64,000 nt of DNA from Tetramitus jugosus (lineage: Eukaryota; Heterolobosea; Eutetramitea; Acrasida; Vahlkampfiidae). The stretch lies in the NCBI GenBank assembly GCA_937625935.1, contig OW569350.1:186001-250000 (forward strand). The letters are read 5' to 3'. Under the pieces are notes generated by a model. The model searched no databases. It had not been told where the DNA came from and was given only the letters and a program-made list of their open reading frames with translations. The translations under genes and the position numbers were made by a program. This document shows positions 10,603 through 21,052 of the stretch, piece by piece (the stretch's first letter is position 1; every line of letters begins with the position of its first letter).

Positions 10603-10849
10603 GACTTGCGGCGTTGTTGAGCTAACATCTGTCCTCATTGGGCATGAAATATTCGTTTTGGGAATATATTGTAAGGACCATGAAATAAATCATTGATTAG
10701 TCAGAATATTGTACAATTATTGAGTGCCTAGAACTCAAGATGCTTGTTGAACAGTGGTAGAACTCAAGGTTTTGATCCACATGTCCTCTGTACAAATCGA
10801 GTTGAGGGGTTCTTTAAGTTCCTCAGGATACATGAACTGTCATCAATTG

Positions 10850-11800
10850 ATGTGATTGGGGCCTGCTTGTACATAGGTTCCGTCATGACCCTGAAAGGAG
10901 TCACGCTTCTTGAGCATATTGGAGAACTTCTCACTTCTTAAGAATCACAGATCTTCATGCTATGGACGATCAACTTTCTTGTCCGATCAACACTGCGCTT
11001 GGGTGCGGTCATCCACAAAGTGTTGCCGGTTGAGTCAGTCACCACACTCCTCTTCTATCCTTCTTGACAATGATGACTGAGAGGTGGTTGGTATAAAGAT
11101 TGTCCACCCCACCACCCATTGTTTCAACTTGTAACCACCACAGATCGCCAATCTCTTTAATCCTGCAGAGTCTCTCATTCTCCATTACTCTCTGCTCTCG
11201 ACGGGATAGGATCATCAAAGTTTGCTCTGCAGAGACGTTAGTCTCTAACATCGAAGTGCACTCACATTCATTCATTTGTGACATTATTGTCAACAACTCA
11301 TGACCTTGGTCCAATCTTGCATCCTGGGAACTTTTTTGATCTATTTTAAACTCATGACTCTCACACCAACCATCAGCTGACTTCTGTGATTCCACCCTTG
11401 AACAGCTTCTCGAGAATAGTTGTTGGAACATACCGGGCAATGTTACAATCGTCATAATTGCGGATGTTCCCTTTGTTAAGTGTAATGTCTTGGCACCAGT
11501 CTGTTCACTCTGAGAAGTCCCCCAGCAGTCCAGTCGGTGAATTCTGACGAGTACTTGAAAAGATAGGTTGTATACAGGTGTTTACGATCCTTGCCACCTG
11601 TCGCGGTGTCAGCTTCATCATCTTCAGTCGGTTCACTACTCTTTGTGATTTGTTCCACGCTTGAGCCACTTGTTGTTTCGTGTCACCTTTCAGGTTGGTG
11701 AAGAGACCCAGTACTCTGAACCCATGACCACTGTTTCAGGCCTGGACAACAGTACCGTCTACCTCTATATCGCGGGCTCCATCCTCATAAATTGCCGAAC
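10850..11800 (-). mobile_element. Degraded LINE copy: RT thumb to RRM-like tail
   Basis: On the minus strand, from 11800, sequence matches the RT thumb of the plus-strand element (VLGLFTNLKGD; LTPRQVARIVNTCIQPIF against LTARQVARIINTCIHPVF), then decays. At 10950-11030 it again matches closely, now in the RRM-like region (TAPKRSVDRTRKLIVHSMK against TAAPKRSVDCTRKVVVHGMK), including at DNA level. It therefore repeats the RT-then-RRM order. Many stops and frame changes. The stretch 10603-10850 between this copy and the plus-strand element holds nothing I recognise. Confidence 0.65.
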
Positions 11801-11870
11801 GCTATGGACTCTACGTGGTTGAAAAAAAGATTTCCTGAAATTTCAGCGCTTTTTTTTGTTCCGATGAGCA

Positions 11871-11970
11871 GGACGTATAGCTTAGAGGTAGAGCGAAGGA
11901 GCAGCCGTTGGTTGTCGCCAAGGACCACCGACATTTCCCTCAGACGTGTGTTCGATTCGCACTGTGTCCT
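11871..11970 (+). tRNA. tRNA-like gene, probably a tRNA-Cys relative or pseudogene with a 28-nt insertion
   Basis: Acceptor GGACGTA pairs with TGTGTCC (two G-U), the D-arm is GCTT...GAGC, the T-arm GTGTG pairs with CGCAC around TTCGATT, and the discriminator is T followed by GTTTT. A and B boxes closely resemble those of the tRNA-Cys at 6765. The anticodon arm is aberrant: AAGGA pairs imperfectly with TCCCT, the loop is 35 nt (28 more than normal), and no U33 precedes the GCA that starts the loop. Inside is a TTGG/CCAA mini-hairpin. Either an intron-bearing tRNA whose splice sites I cannot place or a decayed copy. It lies 30 bp past the 3' end of the gene at 12000-12758. Confidence 0.5.
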
Positions 11971-11999
11971 GTTTTGCATTTCTAAACTGTGTTGTTTCT

Positions 12000-12758
12000 T
12001 TATTTGTCATCATAGTCGACTCCCACCACTTCGTTGTGGAGTGATTCATGGTCGATAAGTGGGGAAGAATTGACGAAGTGGGGCAACTCATCCTGCTTCC
12101 GAGCAATCTCCTTCAACTTATCCATAAAGTTTGGTGTGATCATACCTCGAATCACCTTTATGGCACAAAACAAGAGGAGAGATAGAATGATTAGGCAAAA
12201 GATCGCGAACCCAACAATAATCGAGATGATTATAGCATTGCTTTTTCTTTTCCTTCGTGCAATTTCTTTGTCCAATGAAGAATCAGGCACATACGCGAAA
12301 TGAGTATCATTACCGACAATCCCGTCATTTGTCCTCTGAATTACAAAAAAGTATCTCTCGGTGTCATAGTCGAGTATAATATCTCTTCGTACAGTAATTG
12401 TTTCACCCGTTGCAGATTGCGTGAAGTTGTTGTACAGTAAGGGAACATCAGATATTTTGCTACCGAGTGCATCTGTTGTTGCATTGTTGTTCAACAACTT
12501 TCCTTTGATTCTGTACAGGAGTCGAGGTAATCTGACTCTTCGAGCTGTAGCTTCACTGGATGTGATAGGACCGACATACAAATAAAAGAGAGTATCATTG
12601 TCACGTGGTATTGTTTGTACATCAGATAGAGATACAGTTGAACCCTGCACACAAGGAATCTCAAAAGTTTTCTCATCACAAATGCATACTCCTGAGAGAG
12701 TCAACAAAATAAAAAGAACAACTAAATAAACTCTACTACAATCATCTTTTGATGGCAT
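12000..12758 (-). CDS. Putative type I single-pass membrane protein, unknown function
   Basis: 252 residues from the ATG at 12758; an in-frame extension upstream looks like untranslated leader. Residues 1-25 form a signal peptide (charged start, then VYLVVLFILLTLSGVCIC). The luminal/extracellular part carries several NxS/T sequons (NDT, NNAT, NFTQ, NDTH) and two Cys early on. A transmembrane helix near residues 180-205 (AIIISIIVGFAIFCLIILSL) follows a basic RRKRK stop-transfer-like cluster, leaving a short acidic cytoplasmic tail ending VGVDYDDK. No known family recognised. It is divergent from the TMEM245-like gene with about 180 bp between start codons, so a shared promoter is likely. Confidence 0.75.
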   Translation of the reverse strand: MPSKDDCSRVYLVVLFILLTLSGVCICDEKTFEIPCVQGSTVSLSDVQTIPRDNDTLFYLYVGPITSSEATARRVRLPRLLYRIKGKLLNNNATTDALGSKISDVPLLYNNFTQSATGETITVRRDIILDYDTERYFFVIQRTNDGIVGNDTHFAYVPDSSLDKEIARRKRKSNAIIISIIVGFAIFCLIILSLLLFCAIKVIRGMITPNFMDKLKEIARKQDELPHFVNSSPLIDHESLHNEVVGVDYDDK

Positions 12759-12940
12759 CTTCAGAGTTCTGTTCCGGCTGGTTTTCTCTCGACACTCAAC
12801 CGGTTTGTTGTAGTTTCGGATTATTTCAGATAGTCCGAATTGCGACGGAGTTATCCAATGCTCCCTTGAAATATGAAGCGACACACACAACAACACCACG
12901 CGAATAGAACACACAAACACACAAACAAACAAAAACAACG

Positions 12941-14581
12941 ATGGCACTTCCTGCAAAGTACCGTTACTACCTATTTGTTACCATGGGTAGCTTAATAGTC
13001 ACTGGATTGAGCAGTGTTCTCGTCTGGGCCAGTTATCATCTCATTGAACCGCACTTGTCTCCTCTGTTTTGGAGCTTGTGCACCGCTCTGGTGCTCCTAC
13101 AATTCAAAACCAAAATTAAGAATTGCATTGATTGGATGCAGAGTCATCTCATGACTCATAGAACGAAACGAATCATCAAAATCATTGTCTTTAGCTATTA
13201 TGTGTACAATGTGTTGCACTTGATCAAGGATTGGGATCGTCACATGTCGAGTGGAGATGCTGGATTTATTTTGGGTTACTATGTGGTGGTTCTGACTGTT
13301 TTGCTCATGCCCATCATGCTTTCATCAGACATGTTGGCCACGTGCATTATTTTGATTGGTGGAATTGCAGTGTGCATACTGTTGATTTATGCAGTGTTGA
13401 AGATGAGTTATGCAGAGTCGAATTTGGTTCTTTCGCGTGTGCAATCGTTTCTGCACTCCAAGGGCATTTATTTGAAGATTGAGACCGGTTCGGTGGAGAT
13501 TTTATCATCGGGTGGTACGTGCAACTTTATTCGTAGTTTTGGAACGACCAATCATCGACTGTTGAAGAAATTGCAGGAAATTGCACCGTTTTCCTATGTC
13601 GGTGGAGATCATTTGGCAAATTTGACATACATTGATAAGAGCGAGTTTGGAGAGATGATGTACAACACTTGTACGTCCTATGTGGAATCAATCAAGGGTA
13701 ATTTGAACCCGAATAGCATGTCTGATTTGGGATGGTTCGGTAGCACAATATCCAGCTTTTTCCAAACTGGTCTAAACACGTTGAACTTTATATCCGAGCT
13801 GCTCTCATCCATATTCATTTACTTTATGTTCCTATTTTATTTTGTGAAGAATGGAGATTTCTTCCAAGCGACCTTTAGCAGAATTTCACCTCTATCAGAG
13901 CAGGAGAACACCGAATTATTGACATCTATGAACAATGGAGTTGTCAAAACATTTCAATATGCGATACTGGTTGCATTCTGCCGATTTGCTGTCACCTTTG
14001 TTTCATTCTCTCTAGTTGGATTCAAAATTCTGTGGGTGTTTGCTTTCCTATCAGCCTTCTTGAGTTTGATCCCAGTGTTGTCCTCGTGGGTAGTCTGGGT
14101 GCCTGCTAGCTTGTATCTGTTGAGCCAGGATGGCCTATGGTCTTGGAACTGGATCATTGTCTCATTCAGTCACGTTGCTCTCATATTCCTGGACAGTGCA
14201 GTGCATCAAAAGTTCTTCAAGGGCCAACAGTCAACAATGCTCGGCATTGGAATTATTCTCGGTATATACACGTATGGATGGAGTGGCCTCATCAAGGGTC
14301 CTCTCGTGTTTGGGGTTACGTTGACCTTGTATGAGATCTATCAACGATACATGGATGATTGCTACCCAAGTGCACAACTGTTTGATAATTCACCAGTGTC
14401 ACCAGTTTCGCCTTCCAACCCTTTCACTCCCAACATGGCCTCACCTTCAAGCTTCTATCCCTCTGGAGGAAAGATCAGTAGTCAAAAGAGCAGCAGTAGT
14501 ATGAGCAGCAGCAAAAGTAGAGGTATGAGCAGCACATCGAGCGCCACCAGTGTCACTAGAAAAAAGAAGATGACTGAATAA
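12941..14581 (+). CDS. TMEM245-like / AI-2E transporter superfamily membrane protein
   Basis: 546 residues, multi-spanning. Two hairpins of hydrophobic segments near the N-terminus (about residues 10-60 and 80-160) precede a soluble stretch. A C-terminal membrane block with the arrangement of the AI-2E transporter-like (PF01594-type) family follows, including the polar helix GVVKTFQYAILVAFCRF, LSAFLSLIPVLSSW and the signature-like region TMLGIGIILGIYTYGWSGL followed by KGPLVFG. Eukaryotic members are TMEM245; their substrate is not established. The tail (from about residue 480) is Ser/Pro-rich and probably cytosolic. The ATG at 12941 follows an A/C-rich leader typical of this genome. Confidence 0.78.
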   Translation: MALPAKYRYYLFVTMGSLIVTGLSSVLVWASYHLIEPHLSPLFWSLCTALVLLQFKTKIKNCIDWMQSHLMTHRTKRIIKIIVFSYYVYNVLHLIKDWDRHMSSGDAGFILGYYVVVLTVLLMPIMLSSDMLATCIILIGGIAVCILLIYAVLKMSYAESNLVLSRVQSFLHSKGIYLKIETGSVEILSSGGTCNFIRSFGTTNHRLLKKLQEIAPFSYVGGDHLANLTYIDKSEFGEMMYNTCTSYVESIKGNLNPNSMSDLGWFGSTISSFFQTGLNTLNFISELLSSIFIYFMFLFYFVKNGDFFQATFSRISPLSEQENTELLTSMNNGVVKTFQYAILVAFCRFAVTFVSFSLVGFKILWVFAFLSAFLSLIPVLSSWVVWVPASLYLLSQDGLWSWNWIIVSFSHVALIFLDSAVHQKFFKGQQSTMLGIGIILGIYTYGWSGLIKGPLVFGVTLTLYEIYQRYMDDCYPSAQLFDNSPVSPVSPSNPFTPNMASPSSFYPSGGKISSQKSSSSMSSSKSRGMSSTSSATSVTRKKKMTE

Positions 14582-14809
14582 TAAAAAGTACAGTGTCAGG
14601 GAGCACCTGACCACTTCGTCAAAACAAAACTTTCACACTCATGAGAAAGGTGTATTCGCATCAAGTTCCCAAAAACAAGGCACCATCACTCCAATCTATT
14701 TTTGCCTGCAACAAAAAAGCATACAAAAAACACCAAAAAGCATCAACAACGTTGGAAAAGCAAACCAAGCGAAGCTCGTAAAGCAACAGCAGAAAAAAAG
14801 TACAACAAC

Positions 14810-17800
14810 ATGACTCCACCACAAGTTCAACAACACCAGGGTGAAGACGCACAACCACCTCAACAGCAATCAAACAACATGCAACTCGCCATTTTGCCTG
14901 CTGATCACAACAACAACAATAGCAACAATAGCAACAGTAACAAAAAACAACAGCAACCGTTGAATCCAATTGCTCTGATGAAGAGATCAGACTCTGGTTT
15001 CGTTGGATTGTCCAACCAAGGTGCCACCTGTTATTTGAACTCGTTGGTTCAAGCACTGTACATGACTCCAGAGCTCAGAAAACTTGTTTATCAATGGAGG
15101 TATAACCCCAATGTTCATGCGAGTCCAGAACACTGTATTCCACTACAGTTACAAAGATTGTTTGCCAGACTTCAACTGAGTGAGAAGAGAGCTGCCATGA
15201 CAAAGGACCTGACAAAGTCATTTGGTTGGAATCAGAGTGATTCGTTCATACAGCACGATATTCAAGAATTGTGTAGAGTGTTGATGGATGCGTTGGATGA
15301 GTCGTTTGAGCAATCTGAGAAGACATCAGCAGCAACAACAACAACAGCTGAATCATCAACAACGACAGTTGTGTGTAACAATAATAGTAAGAGTGAAGAA
15401 GGAAACAATTTGAAATATGGTAGAGTCAGTGATCTGTACAAGGGTATCATGCTCGACTATATTCAAGTCGTAGAGCCCATTCATCACGACGACGGTAGAG
15501 AGAATGATCAAGATGGTGATGTTCCAATGGGAGACGCTCCAGTGACAATTGATCAGTACAAGCCAGTTTTGAATCCTCAGACAGGTAAACCGTATGGACG
15601 TGTCAGAGAAGACGTCTACATGGATATTCAGTTGGTCGTGAGAGATATGAACAGCATAGAGGAGTCCCTGACTGCATATATGAAACCAGAGTTGCTCACA
15701 GGTGATAATCGATGGTCCTGTGAAGAGTTGAACGATCAAAAGGTGGATGCCAAGAAGGGTTTGGCATTGAAGACATTGCCCTATTTGTTGAGTCTCCAAT
15801 TGAATCGATTTGACTTTGATTATGTCACTTGGGAGAGAATCAAGTTGGCCAACAAGATTTCATTTCCATTCTATTTGGATATGACATCGTTTGTGCCACC
15901 ATCAACAGACAATCATACAAAGCTCTACGAGTTGTTTGCAGTGTTGATTCATAGCGGAAGTGCCAATGGTGGTCACTACTTTGCCTACATTAAATCCTTT
16001 GAGAATGGAAAGTGGTACAATTTCAATGACTCGAGTGTGCAGGAGATTGAACAAGAAGCTGTCAAGATTATGTATGGTGGAACAGATGGTGAAGCAGGAA
16101 AGAGTCTATACAAGAATGTCAATGCGTCCACAAATGCATACATGCTCATGTATCGCATGATTGATCCTTCAAAAAATGTGGTGACTGTGCCCGATAGTCT
16201 GATTGCAGAGGATATTCGAAGAGAGATTGAACAAGAGAATGAATTGTTCAGAGCAGAAGTGAAACAAAAGGAGAGAGAACAGGAGATTGCAAAGGTGAAG
16301 GTGTTCCTTCCAAAAGCCAAGTCTGACTACTCCAAAATTGTCTCGTTTGATATCGAGTTGGAGAAGAATGCAACTTTTGAGCAAGCCAAGAAGCAAATTT
16401 TTGCAAAGGCAATCGAACAGGAGGAGTGGTCAGAGAGGGAATCTCAGATTGAACATGCTAGAATTAGAGAATATGACTTCCTCAAGAGGTGTCCCGGAAA
16501 GATTGTTCGTGCCTCTGATGACACTATCATTTCGAGCCTTGGAATCAAGAACTATACTTCATTGACCATTCAAACAAAGTATCCAGATGAGGATTGGCCC
16601 GTAGAGACCGCAGTGATGAATATCTTGCTTTCGCCGCTCAATCCTGAAACAAAGGCATTCGATCATTTACTGTCAAAGAGTGTTCGAGCTGATCAGACTT
16701 TGCGCGAACTTAAGCAAGAGTTGTCAAAAATTTTGGGCGAAAAGTATCCTGCAGAGTCACTCAACGTTGTCACCTCTCCTGGAGACACTGTTTACAATCA
16801 GTACAATGCCAAGGATGAGGATAAGAGAATTGATGCGGAGTTGGGCATGAAGAACAATGATATTGTTTATGTTGAAGTGATTGAGGATGAAAACACTCCT
16901 TCTTTGATCATTGACAAGTTACTGGAAATGGAGAACATGATCAACATTTACTTTAACAAGCCTGAAACTTCATTCATGTATGATCAACTTGTTGAAGTAG
17001 ACAAGCGTGGAACAATACTCGATGTCAAGAAAAAGGTATCAGAAATCATTGGAGTGCCCTGTGATCAGTTTAGACTGTGTCATAAGGTTTCGAAGCTACC
17101 ACTCACCAACGAGCAATTGCCAATCAAGGACTCCAAGGACGTGTTTGACTATTGCCAGCTGTATGTTGAAATTGGAGATTCGCTGAAACAGGATGAGATT
17201 CTGCTTAATGTGTCACTGTTTGAATATTTGGATCCGAATATGATTTCCGAAATTGAGAAACAAATTCCTCAAATTCCTCAAGCAGAAGCAGCGACTGAGG
17301 GAGCCATTGGACCGATGACTGAAGAGCAGGCTACTGTATCAACAGTGTCTACCAACAGTGATAGTGACAAAGCCGTTCAGGATGTCTCATCAGGCAAGGC
17401 TGGACCAGAAGAAAAGAAGAAGGAGGACGAAGCTCAAAAGGAACAGATGGAAAACTTGATGAAGATAGTGTTGATCAGAAAGGGTCAGTTCCGTGATCTA
17501 GGCAAGTTAATTGTTCGCGAGGATATGACTGTATCAGAGTTGAAACAATTGATCAAGGAAACCTATTTTATGGATGACATTTATTTGGATTCAACTCTGA
17601 TGCGTGTTCGTGTCAGACAACTCCTTTCGCTGGGCAAAATATTCAAGAATGACAGTGCCACGCTCAAGGAAGCGTTCCCAGAGTTGACAAGTGGCAAGTC
17701 AATCGTCGTTCAAAAACTAACTCATCCAGAGAAGTTTGCTGAGAATGATATGATCGTTTATGTGCAAAGGTGGCTTCCATCTCAATGGGAGTTCACTCAT

Positions 17801-18367
17801 GGTTCTATGCGCAAATTTGAAGTCGTAATCAACAGAGAGCACACGAAGAATGCTCAAGTATTGAAGCAGACGATATATGACGCAGTGAAAACTGAGCTAT
17901 TCCCAGAGACCTTGCAACCCAATTCAGAGTTCAATGTTCAGGCACACTTGGGAGTCAGTAAAGCACCAACCAATTTTGAAATATGGTACAAGAAGGAATG
18001 TGCTGAAGTTGCACTCCTTAATTGGAATAGTCTCTTGGATCGAAAGACAAAGGAGCCTCTGCCGAACGTGTTTGGGCCTCCGCTCTGCACTGTCGAAGAC
18101 GATTTATTTATCTTAAGGGATATGAGAGAGCCAGAGAAGTTCGACTTGGATGAATTGAAATCCAAGGTGTCTTCTGGATCCGGTGAACGTGCATTGACAA
18201 TCAAAGTGTACAACAAGAAGGACGAGGAGGAAGAAAAGCGCAGAAAGGAAGAAGAGGAACAAAAACAAAAGGAGCAGCAGCAACAAGCAGAACCTGCAAG
18301 TGGCAAGGAAGACAGAAATGAGCAACCTCTGTCAAAGAAGCAAAAGACCACCTCTCCCGATACTTAA
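14810..18367 (+). CDS. USP47: Ubiquitin-specific protease, USP47-like
   Basis: 1185 residues from the first ATG (14810); the upstream open frame begins at a TTG and is excluded. The USP catalytic domain starts at about residue 63 with the Cys box GLSNQGATCYLNSL (nucleophile Cys74). It ends with the His box GGHYFAYIK (His near 389) and the NFNDSSVQEI segment with the third catalytic residue. MTPELRKLVYQW, KSFGW and QHDIQELCRVLMDALDES match USP47 more than other USPs I can recall. Several ubiquitin-like regions follow (about residues 480-1130), as in USP47/USP7. The Cys pairs of the finger subdomain are missing: the region after DLYKGIMLDYIQ has none, and the normal CxxC is reduced to WSCEEL. 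The tail is Glu/Lys/Gln-rich. Role: removal of ubiquitin from substrates, by family. Confidence 0.9.
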   Translation: MTPPQVQQHQGEDAQPPQQQSNNMQLAILPADHNNNNSNNSNSNKKQQQPLNPIALMKRSDSGFVGLSNQGATCYLNSLVQALYMTPELRKLVYQWRYNPNVHASPEHCIPLQLQRLFARLQLSEKRAAMTKDLTKSFGWNQSDSFIQHDIQELCRVLMDALDESFEQSEKTSAATTTTAESSTTTVVCNNNSKSEEGNNLKYGRVSDLYKGIMLDYIQVVEPIHHDDGRENDQDGDVPMGDAPVTIDQYKPVLNPQTGKPYGRVREDVYMDIQLVVRDMNSIEESLTAYMKPELLTGDNRWSCEELNDQKVDAKKGLALKTLPYLLSLQLNRFDFDYVTWERIKLANKISFPFYLDMTSFVPPSTDNHTKLYELFAVLIHSGSANGGHYFAYIKSFENGKWYNFNDSSVQEIEQEAVKIMYGGTDGEAGKSLYKNVNASTNAYMLMYRMIDPSKNVVTVPDSLIAEDIRREIEQENELFRAEVKQKEREQEIAKVKVFLPKAKSDYSKIVSFDIELEKNATFEQAKKQIFAKAIEQEEWSERESQIEHARIREYDFLKRCPGKIVRASDDTIISSLGIKNYTSLTIQTKYPDEDWPVETAVMNILLSPLNPETKAFDHLLSKSVRADQTLRELKQELSKILGEKYPAESLNVVTSPGDTVYNQYNAKDEDKRIDAELGMKNNDIVYVEVIEDENTPSLIIDKLLEMENMINIYFNKPETSFMYDQLVEVDKRGTILDVKKKVSEIIGVPCDQFRLCHKVSKLPLTNEQLPIKDSKDVFDYCQLYVEIGDSLKQDEILLNVSLFEYLDPNMISEIEKQIPQIPQAEAATEGAIGPMTEEQATVSTVSTNSDSDKAVQDVSSGKAGPEEKKKEDEAQKEQMENLMKIVLIRKGQFRDLGKLIVREDMTVSELKQLIKETYFMDDIYLDSTLMRVRVRQLLSLGKIFKNDSATLKEAFPELTSGKSIVVQKLTHPEKFAENDMIVYVQRWLPSQWEFTHGSMRKFEVVINREHTKNAQVLKQTIYDAVKTELFPETLQPNSEFNVQAHLGVSKAPTNFEIWYKKECAEVALLNWNSLLDRKTKEPLPNVFGPPLCTVEDDLFILRDMREPEKFDLDELKSKVSSGSGERALTIKVYNKKDEEEEKRRKEEEEQKQKEQQQQAEPASGKEDRNEQPLSKKQKTTSPDT

Positions 18368-18432
18368 ACGAGAAGTAAAAATATTCAAGTCAAAATGTTC
18401 TTCAATTAATTGAAATTGCACACGAGGGGCGG

Positions 18433-21052
18433 CTATGTGGCCAAAGTTGACTCCTTGGGACCTCGCCCAGCTTGGCGTTTCTTTGGAGGATCCGGTGATT
18501 GGATAATGCTATTGTCTTCCATTTCCTTGTGTGGTCGTTTCTTGACCGGAGATTGTTCCATCGCGTTGGTTTCGAGTTCATCTGCTTTGATCTTGAGCTT
18601 GCTGTAAAACTCAATACAACTCTTGAACCGTTCAAGAACGGAATTTTTGGGTTTGAACGTGAACGTACCATTGTTGAGCAGTGTGATCTGGTTCTTGGAT
18701 CTCACACGAGAGAGAGCAACGTAAAGCAAAGCAGGCTCAAATAAGGGATCTAGATGGATGCAAACATTTCCGTCATTCCCTGGCACTTGTGGATTGTAAA
18801 AGCCCAGGCAAGTTTAAGTGGCATCCAGCATCCATAAACTGTGTAATTGTCACGAGTTTCACGACCCACTACGAGTGGTATCATTTCTTCTAAACCATTA
18901 TGCCCTTTTGACTGTGTCAAATCTCCGAAATGCTGACTTCTCAAGTCTATTGACTCGAATTTTGTAACTTCACCGAGTAGTCCATTTACCAACCTATTCG
19001 AGATGTTTCTTGTGAGTACAACTCTTGCTCCAACTACCAAGGTTAGATCTTTTCCATCATGGATATTTTTCTTCGTTTCCGACTGCTATTAAGTATTGGA
19101 TTTTTTCTTTGTTTTCAACAAGCAGGGGCGCAAGTGCATGGGTATTGATAGTATCAGCTCTACTGTTTTTTGCTACAATTGCACACGATGACCCAACTGA
19201 TTTGCATCCTTTAGTAGTGTTTAATTTGAGCTCGCGCACAAATTCGTTCAACTTCCTCTCTTCGTAAAGCTCTGTATTGTATCTGAGTTCTCTTAATTTT
19301 GATAAAAATTTGATATGATCTTCGCCTATACTCTGCTGTCGATATTGTTCAGTGAGCAAAATAGGTTCTGGAAACCATTTACTCACGTGATCAACCAAAG
19401 CTGTTGCGTTAACTGGAGGTAACTGGAGGAAATCACCAAATGTGACAACTTGGACTCCACCAAACACCTTGGTTGGGTCTCTAATCCCCTCAGTTCGTTC
19501 TCCAACTTTGTGAAGTATTCTAATCCTAACATACTGATTTCATCAATGATTAACACTTGAATTTCCTTCCACAGAGGACGTGATGAAATACATTGATTTG
19601 TAATACCTGTAATAGAATGAATCGTTCTTCCCTCAATTAAGCAAGCAGCAACTCCAGTAGAAGCAGTCACATATATACATTTGTTCAACCTTCTCAACTC
19701 CGCAACACTTCGTTTCAACACGTGAGACTTTCCTACAACAAATTTTGATTAGAATTAATTGCATGATAGTGCATCAACGTATACTTAAACTTATACTTAC
19801 CAGTCCCACCTTCTCCAAGGATCAACGCATTCTTTCCGTCCAGAACTTGCTTCAATGCATGTTCTTGTGCCGGATTCAGATTCCATCCCAACGTATCCTC
19901 GTTGACATATGTCTCTATGGAGTGTATTGACTCTATTATTCCTTTGTTTCGACGATGCCAGATATCTTGGTTCAGATCTAGCTTAATCTCCCTATCAAGT
20001 TCAATCACCTCGTCCGATACATCTAACGAATCTTTTACTTTGACTCGCATTGTGTCATCTCTATAGATGCAGAAGGGACTCACTCTTTGGGTTTTGAGTT
20101 TTTCATTCATCAACTTTACACTACAATCTGTGAGAGGAAGACGATAGATGTCATCCAGTTGGATAATCTGGCCCTTTTTCAAAATCTTAAACGCTTCTTT
20201 CATACAATCAAACTTCACAACAATAATCTTGTCAGGTTCTTCTACGTCTTGAATACCAATCAAATTCTGCTTTTCATCCTTGAAGGCAATTCTCACTTCT
20301 AACGACTCATCCTCAAAGTACGCGGGAATTTCTTTGTCAAACAGCTCCGAAACTGAGTTGCACGGTTCCAGTGCAACAATTGCACAATTTGGATTTGGGC
20401 ATGAGCATTTACCAATGGTTTGGAGGCACGTGATGCAAGAGTCATTGCAAAGACCAGCTCTGTACACTCTCACTTCCTTGTGTAGTTCAAATTTCAGTTC
20501 TGACGCTTCAATGCAAAATTCAAAATGATCGAATGTCCGTGTCCATCCGCCATCAAGATCTGTAAAGTTCATGAGGAACTTACCGGACTCCATATCCTCC
20601 ATCTGATACAATTCATGGCCTTGATCTTCCAAATCACGAGTAGGGACAACAATGGGATGTGAATCTTCCTGTGTGTAAGATTCAGTCCCCAAGAGTGCAA
20701 ATTTCCATTCCTTGTCACTATTCTTCTTCAATACTTTGACCAGTGTTTTCAATGCCATCATGAAACGATAACTTCCATAGCGACTATTGTTCGAGAAACT
20801 CAGGTGCTCAAATCTTCTGCTCTCCAAAATGTCACGTGTGTCCTCATCAACCCTACTCTTGGGAACATGCACTGCAATCCAAATTGCGGGACTGCCTTGT
20901 AAAGCTTCGTGAATCATGGGATGCTTATCCTTATTAACAGATTTACCCTTTAGCGTTAATTCACCATTTGCTATCATGTTCTCAAATGACGCACGATGGG
21001 TATCGTGAACACCAAGCTCAACCGTGAGTTGTGTTTGTTCAGTTTGGATCAT
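18433..21052 (-). pseudogene. PIF1-family DNA helicase with three frameshifts
   Basis: ATG at 21052; intron 19734-19800 splits Walker A, which is intact after splicing (GEGGTGKS). Helicase motifs follow: VTASTGVAACLI (Ia), VLIIDEISML (II), VVTFGDFLQLPP (III), TEQYRQ (IV), LAWAFTIHKCQGMT (V) and LLYVALSRVRS (VI). The reading frame breaks three times within about 720 bp: near 19478 (needs one base added), near 19066 in an oligo-A, and near 18772 (needs one base added in GAAATG). All three sit in or beside short homopolymers, so sequencing error is as likely as real decay. The roughly 400-residue N-terminal part, with a Cys-rich patch (CLQTIGKCSCPNPNC), is unrecognised. The short C-terminal tail is Lys/Pro-rich. 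Confidence 0.75.

Noticed and set aside
10740-10810. tRNA-like sequence (CAGTGGTAGAAC...TTTTGATCC...ACAAATCGAG)
   Set aside because: D and anticodon stems do not pair and no acceptor stem can be built; it overlaps the edge of a decayed LINE copy.
14702-14809. N-terminal extension of the USP47-like protein
   Set aside because: The extension begins at TTG; the first ATG is at 14810. The same reasoning trimmed extensions at 21292, 26475 (minus), 34069, 37810 (minus), 48715 (minus) and 52751 (minus).
18760-19490. Programmed frameshifting in the helicase gene
   Set aside because: Three separate shifts at plain short homopolymers, with no slippery heptamer plus structure; error or decay explains them better.
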